From Microbacterium forte (GTDB taxonomy: Bacteria; Actinomycetota; Actinomycetes; Actinomycetales; Microbacteriaceae), in contig NZ_CP116871.1 of NCBI RefSeq assembly GCF_031885415.1, positions 992,001-1,056,000 of the forward strand: 64,000 nucleotides of DNA. Reading direction: 5' to 3'. Below the pieces are notes generated by a model. It did not search any database. It saw only the letters and a list, made by a program, of their open reading frames with translations, and was not told the DNA's origin. This document shows, piece after piece, positions 31,374 through 39,483 of this stretch; within the stretch, counting starts at the first letter, position 1, and each line of letters opens with the position of its first letter. The position numbers were made by a program, and so were the translations under genes.

Positions 31374-32213
31374 TCAGGGCGCGGGCGCGGTGACGAAGTC
31401 GATCAGCTCTTCGACCCGGCCGAGGAGCGCGGGCTCGAGGTCGCGATACGTGTGCACCTTCGACAGGATGTGCTGCCAGGCCCGACCGGTGTCGCCCTGC
31501 GTCTCGTATGGCCAGCCGAACGCACGACAGATCCCGGTCTTCCAGTCCGTCCCCCGGGGGATCTCCGGCCACTTCGCGATTCCGAGAGCCCGCGGGGTGA
31601 CGCACTGCCAGACGTCGACGAACGGATGGCCGACGATGCGTACGTGCTTTCCATGCGGTCCGCGGGCGACCGCATCGGCGACGCGCGACTCCTTCGACCC
31701 CGGCACGAGATGATCGACGAGCACCCCGTAGCGCCGGGAGGCGGTCGGCGGCTCGGCGGCGAGCAGCTCATCGAGCAGATCGACTCCCTGCAGGAACTCG
31801 ACGACCACGCCCTCGACCCGCAGATCTGCGCCCCACACCTTCTCGACGAGCTCGGCGTCGTGCTTGCCCTCCACCAGGATGCGGCTGGGCAGTGCGACCC
31901 TGGCTCGCTGGTCAGCGGCCACGAAGGATCCGGATGCCGTGCGCCGGAGTCCCTGCTCCTTCGCTGCGGGGACTGTGAGGCGAACAGGCGATCCGTCGAT
32001 CAGGAACCCGCCGCCCAGGGGGAAGAGGCGCTTGCGCCCGACTCGGTCTTCGAGCTCGACGTTGCCGCCCTGCACCCGCGTGACCGCTCCGCAGAATCCG
32101 TCCTGCGCGACCTCGACGACGAGATCGAGCTCGGCCGCAACCTGAGGAACCGGCTTCGCTGCGCGCTCACGCCAGCCGGCCGCGAGCACATCCGATCCAT
32201 ACCTGTCGTCCAT
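31374..32213 (-). CDS. DUF3097 protein with Toprim-like motif
   Basis: A 279-residue actinobacteria-specific protein of unknown function. Residues about 1-110 form a beta-rich part (VTRVQGGNVELEDRVGRKRLFPLGGGFLIDG). From about residue 125, ILVEGKHDAELVEKVWG followed by GVVVEFLQGVDLL and YGVLVDHLVPGSKESRVAD looks like a Toprim fold: an E in the first strand and acidic residues in VDHL. Toprim proteins bind divalent metal and act on nucleic acids. That assignment is my reading of the motif. The ATG at 32213 begins MDDRYGSDVLAAGW. First gene before trmB. Confidence 0.85.
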   Translation of the reverse strand: MDDRYGSDVLAAGWRERAAKPVPQVAAELDLVVEVAQDGFCGAVTRVQGGNVELEDRVGRKRLFPLGGGFLIDGSPVRLTVPAAKEQGLRRTASGSFVAADQRARVALPSRILVEGKHDAELVEKVWGADLRVEGVVVEFLQGVDLLDELLAAEPPTASRRYGVLVDHLVPGSKESRVADAVARGPHGKHVRIVGHPFVDVWQCVTPRALGIAKWPEIPRGTDWKTGICRAFGWPYETQGDTGRAWQHILSKVHTYRDLEPALLGRVEELIDFVTAPAP

Positions 32214-32335
32214 GCCATCCAGCGTATGTGTCTCCGCTGAGGGCGAACGGCTATCCCCGCTCGGAAGCTGTCGCGTGTCGGTCTCAGTGCATAGACTCGT
32301 GCCATGGGGCTCGGCTGCCGGTCGGAGGGAACACG

Positions 32336-34384
32336 ATGAAGACACGGTGGCTCGCGCTGGCCGCGCTGACCGCGGCAGCGGCCGCAGGGGCGTTCTCCGC
32401 CTCGGCCGCGTCTGCGACCGATCCGGTCACTCTCGACTCGGGGTACGTGACCGACGACGCCGACGTCCTCAGCGCGAGCGAAGAGGATGCTGTCGAGGCG
32501 CGACTCCAGACGCTCAGCGACAACTCCTCCTCCGACCTCTTCGTCGTCCTCGTCGACGACTTCACCTCGCCGTCCGACAACATCGCCTGGGCCGACACCG
32601 TCGCAGAGAGCAACAACCTCGGCTCCGAGCAGTATCTTCTCGCCATCGCGGTGGACGGACGCAGCTACTACATCTCGGCCGCCCCCGACGGTCCGCTCAG
32701 CGACAGCAAGCTCGACGATGTGGAAGACAAGATCCAGGGCCTGGCCGCGCAGGAGGACTGGGAGGGCATGATCGTCCTCGCTGCCGACGAGATCGAGGGT
32801 GACGGCGGGGCGGGCGCTCTGCGAGCCACCCTGATCGTGGTCGCTGTCATCGCACTCGGCCTGGTCGTGTGGCTCGTCATCGCGCTCGTACGCCGCTCGC
32901 GGAGGAACGCCGAGATACGCAGGCGCGGGGCCATGCCGGAGAAGCCCGATCCGAACGATCCGTTCTCGACTCTGACCGACGAGCAGGTGCAGACGCAGGC
33001 AGGTGCTGCCCTCGTGCAGGCCGACGATGCGATCACCTCGAGCCGGGAAGAGCTCGGCTTCGCCGTCGCGCAGTTCGGCGAAGCGGCCACCTCGGCGTTC
33101 ACCGGCGCCGTCGAGACCGCCAAGGCCAAGATGTCGGAGGCCTTCGATCTCAAGCAGAAGCTCGACGACGAGATCGAGGACACCGTCCACGATCGTCGCG
33201 CGTGGCACATCCGCATCATCCAGATCTGCGACGAGATCGACGATGTTCTCGACGAGAACACCGAGGCGTTCGACGCCCTTCGCAAGCTCGAGCAGAATGC
33301 ACCGCAGGAGCTCGAGCGAGTGAAAGGTGAGCGGGCAGCGCTCCAGCCCCTCCTCGACGGCGCGGCCGCTGCTCTCTCGGCTCTCGCCGACACCTACGAC
33401 TCGACGGCTCTGTCGACCGTCGCAGACAACCCGGCGCAGGCCCAGGAGCGCGCGCTGCTCGCAGACCGTTCGATCGAGGCCGCAGCACAGGCGATCGCCG
33501 CGGGAAGGTCGGGCGAGGCCGCCTTCGCAATCCGCACGGCCGAGCAGTCCGTCGCACAGGCGGCTCAGCTGGATCAGGCGATCACCGCGCTCGGCTCCGA
33601 GCTGACGGACATCGAAGCGCAGGCGCAGGCCCTGGTGACCGAGCTGCAGGCAGACGTCGCCGCCGCGCAGCAGCTGCCAGACCCTGACGGAGCGATCGCC
33701 TCGGTCGCCACGGCGACCGTCCGCCAGCTGCAGCTGGCCCAGACCGGCCTCGCCGGAGCCTCACGCGACCCCCGGCGGGTGCTCGACGCCCTCACTGCCG
33801 CGAACACGCAGATCGATGCCGCGATCGCCCAGGGCACGCAGGCCGCGGAGCGTGCCCGTCGAGCCCAGCAGATGCTCGAGCAGACGTTGACCCAGGCCGG
33901 CTCCGAGATCCGCGCGACCCGTGAGTACATCGAGACGCGCCGCGGCACGGTCGGGTCGACCGCACGAACCCGGCTGTCGCAGGCCGAGGCCTCCCTCACC
34001 CAGGCACTGAACCTGCGCGCGACCGACCCCGTGGCGGCGCTCACCGAAGCCGGTCGCTCGCTCGATCTCGTCCGTCAGGCCACGTCGTCCGCGCAGGCCG
34101 ACGTCGAGGCGATGAATCCGAGCCGCTACCAGAACGACAGCTGGGGCGGCGGAGGCGGCAGCATCTTCGGCGGATCCGGTTCCGGCGGCTCGGGCCTCGG
34201 CGGCGACATCCTCGGCGGCATCATCGGCGGTCTGCTCTCCGGTGGTGGAGGCGGCGGTGGCTCCTCCCGCAGCAGCAGCTGGCGCTCCAGCGGAGGCGGC
34301 GGTTTCCGCAGCTCCGGTTTCGGCGGAGGCGGCGGCAGCCGCTCCAGTGGCCGCAGCGGCCGTTCGGGAGGACGACGCTTCTGA
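32336..34384 (+). CDS. TPM-domain membrane protein with coiled-coil and Gly/Ser/Arg-rich tail
   Basis: A 682-residue exported or membrane protein. Signal peptide ends at about residue 28 (SASAASAT); a TPM (YgcG/Psb32) domain occupies about 30-155 (YVTDDADVLSASEEDAVEARL). One transmembrane helix (LIVVAVIALGLVVWLVIALV) is followed by a basic stop-transfer. About 350 residues of Ala/Gln/Glu-rich coiled coil come next, then a low-complexity Gly-Ser-Arg tail. By the helix orientation the TPM domain is outside and the coiled coil inside. GGAGGGAACACG precedes the ATG. It lies 55 bp before pspA; the TPM-PspA pairing suggests a joint role in membrane-stress repair. Confidence 0.88.
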   Translation: MKTRWLALAALTAAAAAGAFSASAASATDPVTLDSGYVTDDADVLSASEEDAVEARLQTLSDNSSSDLFVVLVDDFTSPSDNIAWADTVAESNNLGSEQYLLAIAVDGRSYYISAAPDGPLSDSKLDDVEDKIQGLAAQEDWEGMIVLAADEIEGDGGAGALRATLIVVAVIALGLVVWLVIALVRRSRRNAEIRRRGAMPEKPDPNDPFSTLTDEQVQTQAGAALVQADDAITSSREELGFAVAQFGEAATSAFTGAVETAKAKMSEAFDLKQKLDDEIEDTVHDRRAWHIRIIQICDEIDDVLDENTEAFDALRKLEQNAPQELERVKGERAALQPLLDGAAAALSALADTYDSTALSTVADNPAQAQERALLADRSIEAAAQAIAAGRSGEAAFAIRTAEQSVAQAAQLDQAITALGSELTDIEAQAQALVTELQADVAAAQQLPDPDGAIASVATATVRQLQLAQTGLAGASRDPRRVLDALTAANTQIDAAIAQGTQAAERARRAQQMLEQTLTQAGSEIRATREYIETRRGTVGSTARTRLSQAEASLTQALNLRATDPVAALTEAGRSLDLVRQATSSAQADVEAMNPSRYQNDSWGGGGGSIFGGSGSGGSGLGGDILGGIIGGLLSGGGGGGGSSRSSSWRSSGGGGFRSSGFGGGGGSRSSGRSGRSGGRRF

Positions 34385-34439
34385 ACCGCACACACATCGA
34401 CCCCAGACATCGAGTCCGACCCTCTGAAAGGAACCACGC

Positions 34440-35183
34440 ATGACCAAGCAGTCCATCTTCGGACGTATCTCGACCCTCGTCCGCGCGAACATCAACTCCC
34501 TCCTGGACTCTGCGGAAGACCCGCAGAAGATGATCGACCAGCTGGTTCGCGACTACACGAACAGCATCGCCGATGCGGAGTCGGCCATCGCAGAGACCAT
34601 CGGCAACCTGCGCCTGCTCGAGCGCGACCACGAAGAAGACGTCCAGGCGGCCACCGAGTGGGGCAACAAGGCCCTCGCCGCCAGCCGCAAGGCCGACGAG
34701 ATGCGCACCAAGGGCGACGCGGCCGACGCCGACAAGTTCGACAACCTCGCGAAGATCGCTCTTCAGCGTCAGATCAGTGCCGAGCGCGAGGCGACCGGGG
34801 CCGAGCCCCAGATCGCGGCACAGACCGAGATCGTCGACAAGCTCAAGTCCGGCCTCAACGGCATGAAGGACAAGCTCGGCGAGCTCAAGAACAAGCGCAG
34901 CGAGCTGCTCGCCCGCGCGAAGGTCGCCGAGGCGCAGACGAAGGTCCAGGACGCGGTCTCGTCGATCAACGTCCTCGACCCCACCAGCGAGCTGGGCCGT
35001 TTCGAAGACAAGGTCCGCCGCCAGGAGGCCCTTGCCCAGGGCAAGATCGAACTCGCGGCCTCCAGCCTCGACGCGCAGTTCGAGAGCCTCGAAGACCTCG
35101 GTGAGCTCACCGAGGTCGAGGCTCGTCTCGCCGAGCTGAAGGCGGGCGGCTCCGCCCCTCGTCAGGCCATCGAAGGCTCCTGA
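34440..35183 (+). CDS. pspA: PspA/IM30-family membrane-stress protein
   Basis: A 247-residue peripheral membrane protein of the bacterial ESCRT-III-like group, nearly all alpha-helix. The N-terminal amphipathic helix and MTKQSIFGRISTLVRANINSLLDSAEDPQKMIDQLVRDY are the family hallmark. It polymerises on damaged membrane to limit proton leak. AAAGGAACCACGC precedes the ATG. The partner gene upstream encodes the TPM protein, whose cytoplasmic coiled coil could be its anchor or regulator (inference). A strong terminator follows 7 bp after the stop. No PspF- or ClgR-type regulator is nearby. Confidence 0.93.
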   Translation: MTKQSIFGRISTLVRANINSLLDSAEDPQKMIDQLVRDYTNSIADAESAIAETIGNLRLLERDHEEDVQAATEWGNKALAASRKADEMRTKGDAADADKFDNLAKIALQRQISAEREATGAEPQIAAQTEIVDKLKSGLNGMKDKLGELKNKRSELLARAKVAEAQTKVQDAVSSINVLDPTSELGRFEDKVRRQEALAQGKIELAASSLDAQFESLEDLGELTEVEARLAELKAGGSAPRQAIEGS

Positions 35184-35190
35184 TACACCT

Positions 35191-35226
35191 GCGGGTGCCT
35201 CGGATCCTCGTGTCCGAGGCACCCGC
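35191..35226 (+). terminator. Terminator after pspA
   Basis: GCGGGTGCCTCGGA and TCCGAGGCACCCGC form a 14-bp stem with an 8-nt loop, followed by the pyrimidine-rich TCCTCTTC. Confidence 0.8.
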
Positions 35227-35250
35227 TCCTCTTCACAGCTGGAGGCACCC

Positions 35251-36054
35251 ATGGTGCGTTTCCTCGTCGTCCCGCAATGGCAGGGCTCCCCTGCCCCGCG
35301 CGCGATGCTCCTCGTCGACGGCGCCTCGGCGATCGCCGGCGATCTTCCGCGCGCGGCGACCACCGTGCTCGATGTGCCGGTGGAGGCGGGCGAGTCCCTG
35401 GGCACGGGCGTTCGACGCCTCAGCGCGCTTCTTCGCACCAGAGAACTCGTCGATGCGAGCATGACGGCCGACACGGTGATCATCGGCGGCGACTGCAGCG
35501 TGACGGTCGCCGCCCTGGCGGCTCTCCCCGGCGGCACCGATGACCTCGCCGTCGTGTGGTGCGACGCCCATGCCGATATGCACACGCCCGACACCTCCCC
35601 CTCCGGCGCGTTCTCGGGCATGGCGCTCCGAGCCGTGCTGGGAGAGGGAGAACCTCAGCTCACGCTCGCGCCCGGAATCGCACGCGATCGGGTGGTCACG
35701 GTGGGCATGCGCAATCTCGACGATGCCGAGGTCACTGCTCTCGACGGACTCACGCAGCTCTCCGTCGAAGATCTCGACTCGCCTGATGCCCTGGCCGACG
35801 CGGTCGAGGCGACCGGCGCACGCCGCGTATGGGTGCACATCGACGTCGACGTGCTCGATCCCGCCGAGATCGCCGGCGTCTCCTCCCCTGCCCCGTTCGG
35901 GCTCGCGCCTGCGGCCCTCAGCGCAGCGATCCGCGCGCTGCGGTCACGCGTGCCGCTGGCCGGCGCGACCATCGCCGGATTCGCCCCGCGGTCGCCCGCC
36001 GATGCGGTCGACGACCTGGGAGCGCTGCTCCGCCTCGTCGGTGCTGTCGCATGA
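35251..36054 (+). CDS. Arginase/agmatinase/formiminoglutamase-family hydrolase
   Basis: Ureohydrolase-fold metalloenzyme of 267 residues. Metal-binding motifs are DAHADMH (about residues 108-114) and HIDVDVLDP (about 195-203). The first motif reads IIGGDCS, where the classical enzymes have GGDHS, so one manganese ligand is replaced by Cys. The protein is short compared with true arginases (about 300). The substrate is unknown. GGAGGCACCC precedes the ATG at 35251. It overlaps the downstream HEAVH mini-protein gene by 4 nt (ATGA). Confidence 0.85.
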   Translation: MVRFLVVPQWQGSPAPRAMLLVDGASAIAGDLPRAATTVLDVPVEAGESLGTGVRRLSALLRTRELVDASMTADTVIIGGDCSVTVAALAALPGGTDDLAVVWCDAHADMHTPDTSPSGAFSGMALRAVLGEGEPQLTLAPGIARDRVVTVGMRNLDDAEVTALDGLTQLSVEDLDSPDALADAVEATGARRVWVHIDVDVLDPAEIAGVSSPAPFGLAPAALSAAIRALRSRVPLAGATIAGFAPRSPADAVDDLGALLRLVGAVA

Positions 36055-36497
36055 CGGCTGACTGGCGGCCCGCTGCCGAGCTCGCCCTGGCGCGCGGTCG
36101 ACGACTCGACCGGAGAATCCCCTCGTTCCTCCTCCGCTCGCCGGTCAGTCGGATCGGATACTGGTGGGGCACGGCGGTCGGCTGGATCTGGGGCTCACTG
36201 TGGAGCACGGGCCCCGTGGAACGACGAGCAGGCCTCTGGGTGTTCCGAGGGATGCCGAACTGGACGTTCAATCGCGGCGGGGTCTGCGTGGGCGGCTGCT
36301 TCCTCACCGGTGACGCCCGACCCAGCGACGCGATGCTGCGCCACGAGGCGGTGCACAAAGCACAGTGGCTGCGCTATGGATTCCTGCTTCCGGTGCTCTA
36401 TCTCTTCGCAGGCCGGGATCCCCTGCACAACCGCTTCGAGATCGAAGCGGGCCTCGAAGACGGCAACTACGTCCGCCGCAGCCGCCCTCAGCCGTAG
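36051..36497 (+). CDS. Mini-protein with HEAVH zinc-binding motif
   Basis: A 148-residue basic protein, hydrophobic in two stretches (IGYWWGTAVGWIWGSLW and GFLLPVLYLFAG), translationally coupled to the arginase-like gene. It has an HExxH motif (HEAVHKAQWLRYG), the zinc/catalytic signature of metallopeptidases, followed by a later acidic stretch (FEIEAGLED) that could supply the third ligand. Relatives in related genomes are often labelled Fe-S oxidoreductase, which this sequence does not support: only two Cys (GGVCVGGC) are present. Its true function is unknown. The stop codon lies inside a repeat array (36492-36616). Confidence 0.78.
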   Translation: MTADWRPAAELALARGRRLDRRIPSFLLRSPVSRIGYWWGTAVGWIWGSLWSTGPVERRAGLWVFRGMPNWTFNRGGVCVGGCFLTGDARPSDAMLRHEAVHKAQWLRYGFLLPVLYLFAGRDPLHNRFEIEAGLEDGNYVRRSRPQP

Positions 36498-36616
36498 ACG
36501 GGCAGCCGTAGACGGGCAGAGCCCTGATCCGTAGAGGGCAGAGCTCTCAGCTGCACACAGGCAGAGCCATCAGCCGTAGACGGGCAGAGCCCTCAGCGGT
36601 CGACGGGAAGAAGTCC
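36492..36616. repeat. Degenerate 22-23-bp tandem repeats at converging gene ends
   Basis: Units: partial 36492-36505, full 36506-36528, 36529-36550, 36551-36573, 36574-36596, and a diverged copy from 36597. The consensus is close to CCGTAGACGGGCAGAGCCC. The array includes the stop of the HEAVH gene and the last codons of the minus-strand SIP gene. Confidence 0.82.
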
Positions 36617-37063
36617 GAACCGTTCGGGGGCGTAGATCTGAGCGGGCTGGATGTCGAGGGTGCCGGTCAGGTGCTCGACGATGTCGGCCGTGCCGAGGTA
36701 GCCGCCGAGAAGGGTGATGTGGGTCTCGAGCTCGTCGTCGCAGAGCATCTCGTCAGCCCAGGCGCAGGTTGCTCGCGCGAGCGCCTGTCCGGGCGCGCAG
36801 GCCCGCCCGGTTCCGGGTGCTCCCGATCGCTGGGCTCGAGCGAGCCAGGTGACGGTCATGCGTCCGGGAGCGTCGATCACGCCGATGTCCGATGCGTCGG
36901 CGACCTCGATGAAGATCCGGCCCGATGCGCACAGCGGCAGAGTCGTGAGGAAGACCTCGAGTTCGGCGAGCGAATGCTCGTCGGCGGTCACCAGGTGGTG
37001 AGCGCGACGACGTGCGGCGCGGCGCTCGGCACGCGTGCTGCGGGTCTCGAGGAAGGTCTCCAT
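36593..37063 (-). CDS. Stand-alone siderophore-interacting protein (SIP) C-terminal domain
   Basis: A 156-residue cytoplasmic protein that matches only the NAD(P)H-binding C-terminal half of SIP/ViuB ferric-siderophore reductases: HLVTADEHSLAELEVFLTTLPLCASGRIFIEV, then MTVTWLARAQRSG and WADEMLCDDELETHITLLGGY. The N-terminal FAD-binding half is missing, so it may partner with another flavoprotein or have a different role. The ATG at 37063 follows an iron-box-like sequence, so iron-starvation induction is likely. Its last codons lie at the border of the repeat array. Confidence 0.82.
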   Translation of the reverse strand: METFLETRSTRAERRAARRRAHHLVTADEHSLAELEVFLTTLPLCASGRIFIEVADASDIGVIDAPGRMTVTWLARAQRSGAPGTGRACAPGQALARATCAWADEMLCDDELETHITLLGGYLGTADIVEHLTGTLDIQPAQIYAPERFGLLPVDR

Positions 37064-37086
37064 GATGCATCCATCATACAGGACGC

Positions 37087-37105
37087 GAAGGGTTGCCTAA
37101 CCTTG
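37087..37105 (-). promoter_or_regulatory. Putative IdeR/DtxR iron box
   Basis: Minus-strand CAAGGTTAGGCAACCCTTC matches the DtxR consensus TTAGGTTAGGCTAACCTAA at 13 of 19 positions, including AGGTTAGGC without a break. It lies 24 bp before the SIP-domain gene and overlaps the 3' end of the phosphatase gene. Confidence 0.6.
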
Positions 37106-37819
37106 CTCAGCAACTTCTTCCACGAGCGCCGCCCGAAGAGCCTCGAGCTCCTGATCCGTCATGCCGTTCGCGCGAAGGTAGCCGGCGGCCGAGCCCCACC
37201 GCTCGTCGACCTGCTCGAGCAGCGCCCTCATCACGGGCGCAGGCGACTGCGTGGCCAACGCGACCGCGTGCACCGCCTGCGGATGCTGCGACCTCAGGTA
37301 CGCGGCGATGCGATGCGACCGCTCGGCCGGCAGCAGCGACTCCGTGAGTGCATAGTCCTCGATGATCGCGTCGCGGTCGGCGCCGACCGCGGCGAGCGCC
37401 AGAGCGACCGTCACCCCGGTGCGATCCTTGCCCACCGTGCAGTGGATCAGGGTCGGCTCGCCGGCGGCGATGATCCGGATGGCGGCGACGAGCCGCTCTC
37501 CGCTCTCCTCGAGAAGGTGGAGATAGAGGTCTTCCAGGCTCGTGTCCGTCTCGAAGAACGAACGCACGGATCCGAGGAAGAGCGGAAGGTGGGTGGTGTC
37601 CGGCCCTTCGATCTCGGTCGGCTCCGCAGCGACCTCTTCGCCGTCGCGGAGGTCGACGATGTGCGCGACGCGACGACGAACCTCGTTCACGCCCGCCGTG
37701 GTGGCGGCGGAGAGCTGGCCTGATCGCAGCAGCATCCCCGAGCGGATCCGCCCGCCGTCTGCGGGGAGTCCGCCGACGTCGCGGAAGTTGTTGACGCCGT
37801 CGATGTCGAGGACGCTCAT
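37097..37819 (-). CDS. Tyrosine-protein phosphatase (PtpB/Y_phosphatase3 type)
   Basis: A 240-residue phosphatase of the cysteine-dependent family. N-terminal NNFRDVGGLPADGGRIRSGMLLRSGQL is the lipid/tyrosine phosphatase (PtpB-like) signature. The P-loop is HCTVGKDRTG (CX5R) with a Lys after the Gly, as in phosphoinositide-active members. DLRDGEE is the expected acid-region loop. It may act on protein tyrosine or on lipid phosphate. The start is the ATG at 37819; its ATGA overlaps the AhpD-like gene upstream by 4 nt. The iron box of the next gene lies in its last codons. Confidence 0.9.
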   Translation of the reverse strand: MSVLDIDGVNNFRDVGGLPADGGRIRSGMLLRSGQLSAATTAGVNEVRRRVAHIVDLRDGEEVAAEPTEIEGPDTTHLPLFLGSVRSFFETDTSLEDLYLHLLEESGERLVAAIRIIAAGEPTLIHCTVGKDRTGVTVALALAAVGADRDAIIEDYALTESLLPAERSHRIAAYLRSQHPQAVHAVALATQSPAPVMRALLEQVDERWGSAAGYLRANGMTDQELEALRAALVEEVAEQG

Positions 37820-38292
37820 GCCTGCGCCTGTGGGGCGCGGGGCGGGACGGGGTATCGTCCGGCGATGACGACCCGGTTGAAGGCGTTGATCGAGACGCAG
37901 GCCCAGCTCAGTGCCGCGTACTCCTTCTCGGTGAAGACTCCGCCGACGCGGTCGTAGACCTCGTCGGAGATGCCCTCTTCGGAGATGAACGTGAAAGCCT
38001 CCGCGAGCTCGAGCGCGGCCTCCTCGCGGTCGCTGAACACGTCGCTCTCACGCCAGGTCGCGATCTGCATCAGCGTGTCCGTGTCGATGCCGGCCTTGAG
38101 GGCTCTGTCGACGTGCAGGCGCGTGCAGTAGCTGCATCCGTTCAGCTGCGAGGAGTGGATCATCACGATCTCCTTGAGCCGATCGTCGATGCCGTTCGCT
38201 GCACAGATGTCACCGACCGTACGGGCGAAGGCGTCGAGGGCCTGATAGGCCGCTGGCTCGGTCTTGGAGAGGTGCACTCGCGTCTCGCTCAT
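37816..38292 (-). CDS. Carboxymuconolactone decarboxylase/AhpD-like protein
   Basis: A 158-residue all-helical protein of the AhpD/CMD family. The redox motif is CSYCTRLH with the typical downstream His; ERLKEIVMIHSSQLNGCSYC-type context is present as DRLKEIVMIHSSQLNG. Members are alkylhydroperoxidase partners or thiol-dependent peroxidases. Coupled to the phosphatase gene downstream. The ATG at 38292 lies 17 bp from a TTGCGCAAT site in the divergent region shared with the alpha/beta hydrolase. Confidence 0.88.
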   Translation of the reverse strand: MSETRVHLSKTEPAAYQALDAFARTVGDICAANGIDDRLKEIVMIHSSQLNGCSYCTRLHVDRALKAGIDTDTLMQIATWRESDVFSDREEAALELAEAFTFISEEGISDEVYDRVGGVFTEKEYAALSWACVSINAFNRVVIAGRYPVPPRAPQAQA

Positions 38293-38309
38293 GCCTCAAT
38301 GATATTCCG

Positions 38310-38390
38310 TTGCGCAATCGTCCCGGCGAGTCGCTTTCCACGCAGACGAATGCAGAATGACAACAGTCCTCCGCATCAGGCTTGCGCAAT
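38310..38390. promoter_or_regulatory. Pair of TTGCGCAAT sites in a divergent promoter region
   Basis: The palindrome TTGCGCAA plus T occurs at 38310-38318 and 38382-38390, 72 bp apart and in the same orientation, between the AhpD-like and alpha/beta-hydrolase genes. The 171-bp gap is also unusually AT-rich for this genome. A shared operator is possible. Confidence 0.4.
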
Positions 38391-38463
38391 GACACTCTTC
38401 ACCGCAACCTGTGTTGACACATTGCTCCTGCATTTCCGCACTGCCCCGAGAACAGAGCAGAAT

Positions 38464-39390
38464 ATGCAAGTGGCGATCGACACCAGCGAGTTCAGTTATC
38501 TTCCCGCACAGGCGCAGGCGATGGGAGTCCCCGTGCCATCCGTCCGACGCGTGACGCTGCCCCTCCCAGACGGCCGTCACGTCAGCGCTCTGCGGTTCGG
38601 CGAAGAGACGCCCCGTGTCACGCTGCTGCACGGCGCGGGCCTCAACGCGCACACGTGGGACACGACGGTGCTCGCCCTTCAGCAGCCGGTGCTCGCGATC
38701 GACCTCGCCGGACACGGCGATTCATCATGGCGCAGCGACGTCGACTACACCCCTCGCACGCTCGCGGTCGACGTCGCGGCAGCACTCGACGCCTGGACCG
38801 ACGGAGCGCAGCTGGTCGTGGGCCAGTCGCTCGGCGGCCTCACCGGCGCCGCCCTCGCTGCAGCCCGCCCCGAGCTCGTGTCCGAGCTGATCGTCGTCGA
38901 CATCACTCCCGGCATCGACACCTCGGCCGGACCAGCCGCCCTGCGCGAGTTCTACGCCGGACCCACCGATTTCGAGACCCGCGACGAGCTCGTCGACCGC
39001 GCGATCTCCTTCGGTTTCGGGGGCGCCCGCTCCGACACCGAGCGCGGGGTGTTCCTCAACACCCGTGTGCGCGACGACGGCCGCGTCGAGTGGAAGCACC
39101 ATTTCGCGCACCTCGCCGCTCAGACACTGGCAGCCCACGGCCCCGGAGACGACTCGGCGCCGTCCCTGCTCCACACGACCGGATGGCAGGATCTGTCGAA
39201 GACTACTGCCCCGGTGACGCTCGTCCGCGCCATCGACGGCTTCGTGAGCGAGGCGGATGCGAAGGAGTTCGGCGAGCGCCTGCCCCACGCCCGCGTCACC
39301 GCCGTCCACGCCACGCACAACGTCCAGGAGACCGCACCCGCCGAGCTGGCGTCGCTGATCTCCGCATCCCTCGCTTCTCGCGGAATGTGA
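38464..39390 (+). CDS. Alpha/beta hydrolase
   Basis: A 308-residue cytoplasmic hydrolase. The nucleophile elbow is GQSLGG (Ser about 121), the oxyanion region LLHGAGLNAHTW, and DLAGHGDSSW is the usual loop after strand 4. The terminal His lies in VHATHNVQE and the acid in RAIDGFVSEADA. The substrate is unknown; related enzymes include esterases and C-C hydrolases. The start is the ATG at 38464; longer open frame upstream is intergenic. It is 93 bp before the ABC importer and may supply or process its substrate. Confidence 0.85.
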   Translation: MQVAIDTSEFSYLPAQAQAMGVPVPSVRRVTLPLPDGRHVSALRFGEETPRVTLLHGAGLNAHTWDTTVLALQQPVLAIDLAGHGDSSWRSDVDYTPRTLAVDVAAALDAWTDGAQLVVGQSLGGLTGAALAAARPELVSELIVVDITPGIDTSAGPAALREFYAGPTDFETRDELVDRAISFGFGGARSDTERGVFLNTRVRDDGRVEWKHHFAHLAAQTLAAHGPGDDSAPSLLHTTGWQDLSKTTAPVTLVRAIDGFVSEADAKEFGERLPHARVTAVHATHNVQETAPAELASLISASLASRGM

Positions 39391-39483
39391 CGTTCCGTTC
39401 CACATTCCGCCCTCACGCCCTGACACATCCCTAGGCTCGATCCAACGGCACACAGCAACTGCCGCACCGAGAGGAAACACCCC

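Noticed and set aside
36492..36616. CRISPR or integron repeat
   Set aside because: Units are directly joined, degenerate and without spacers or nearby cas or integrase genes.
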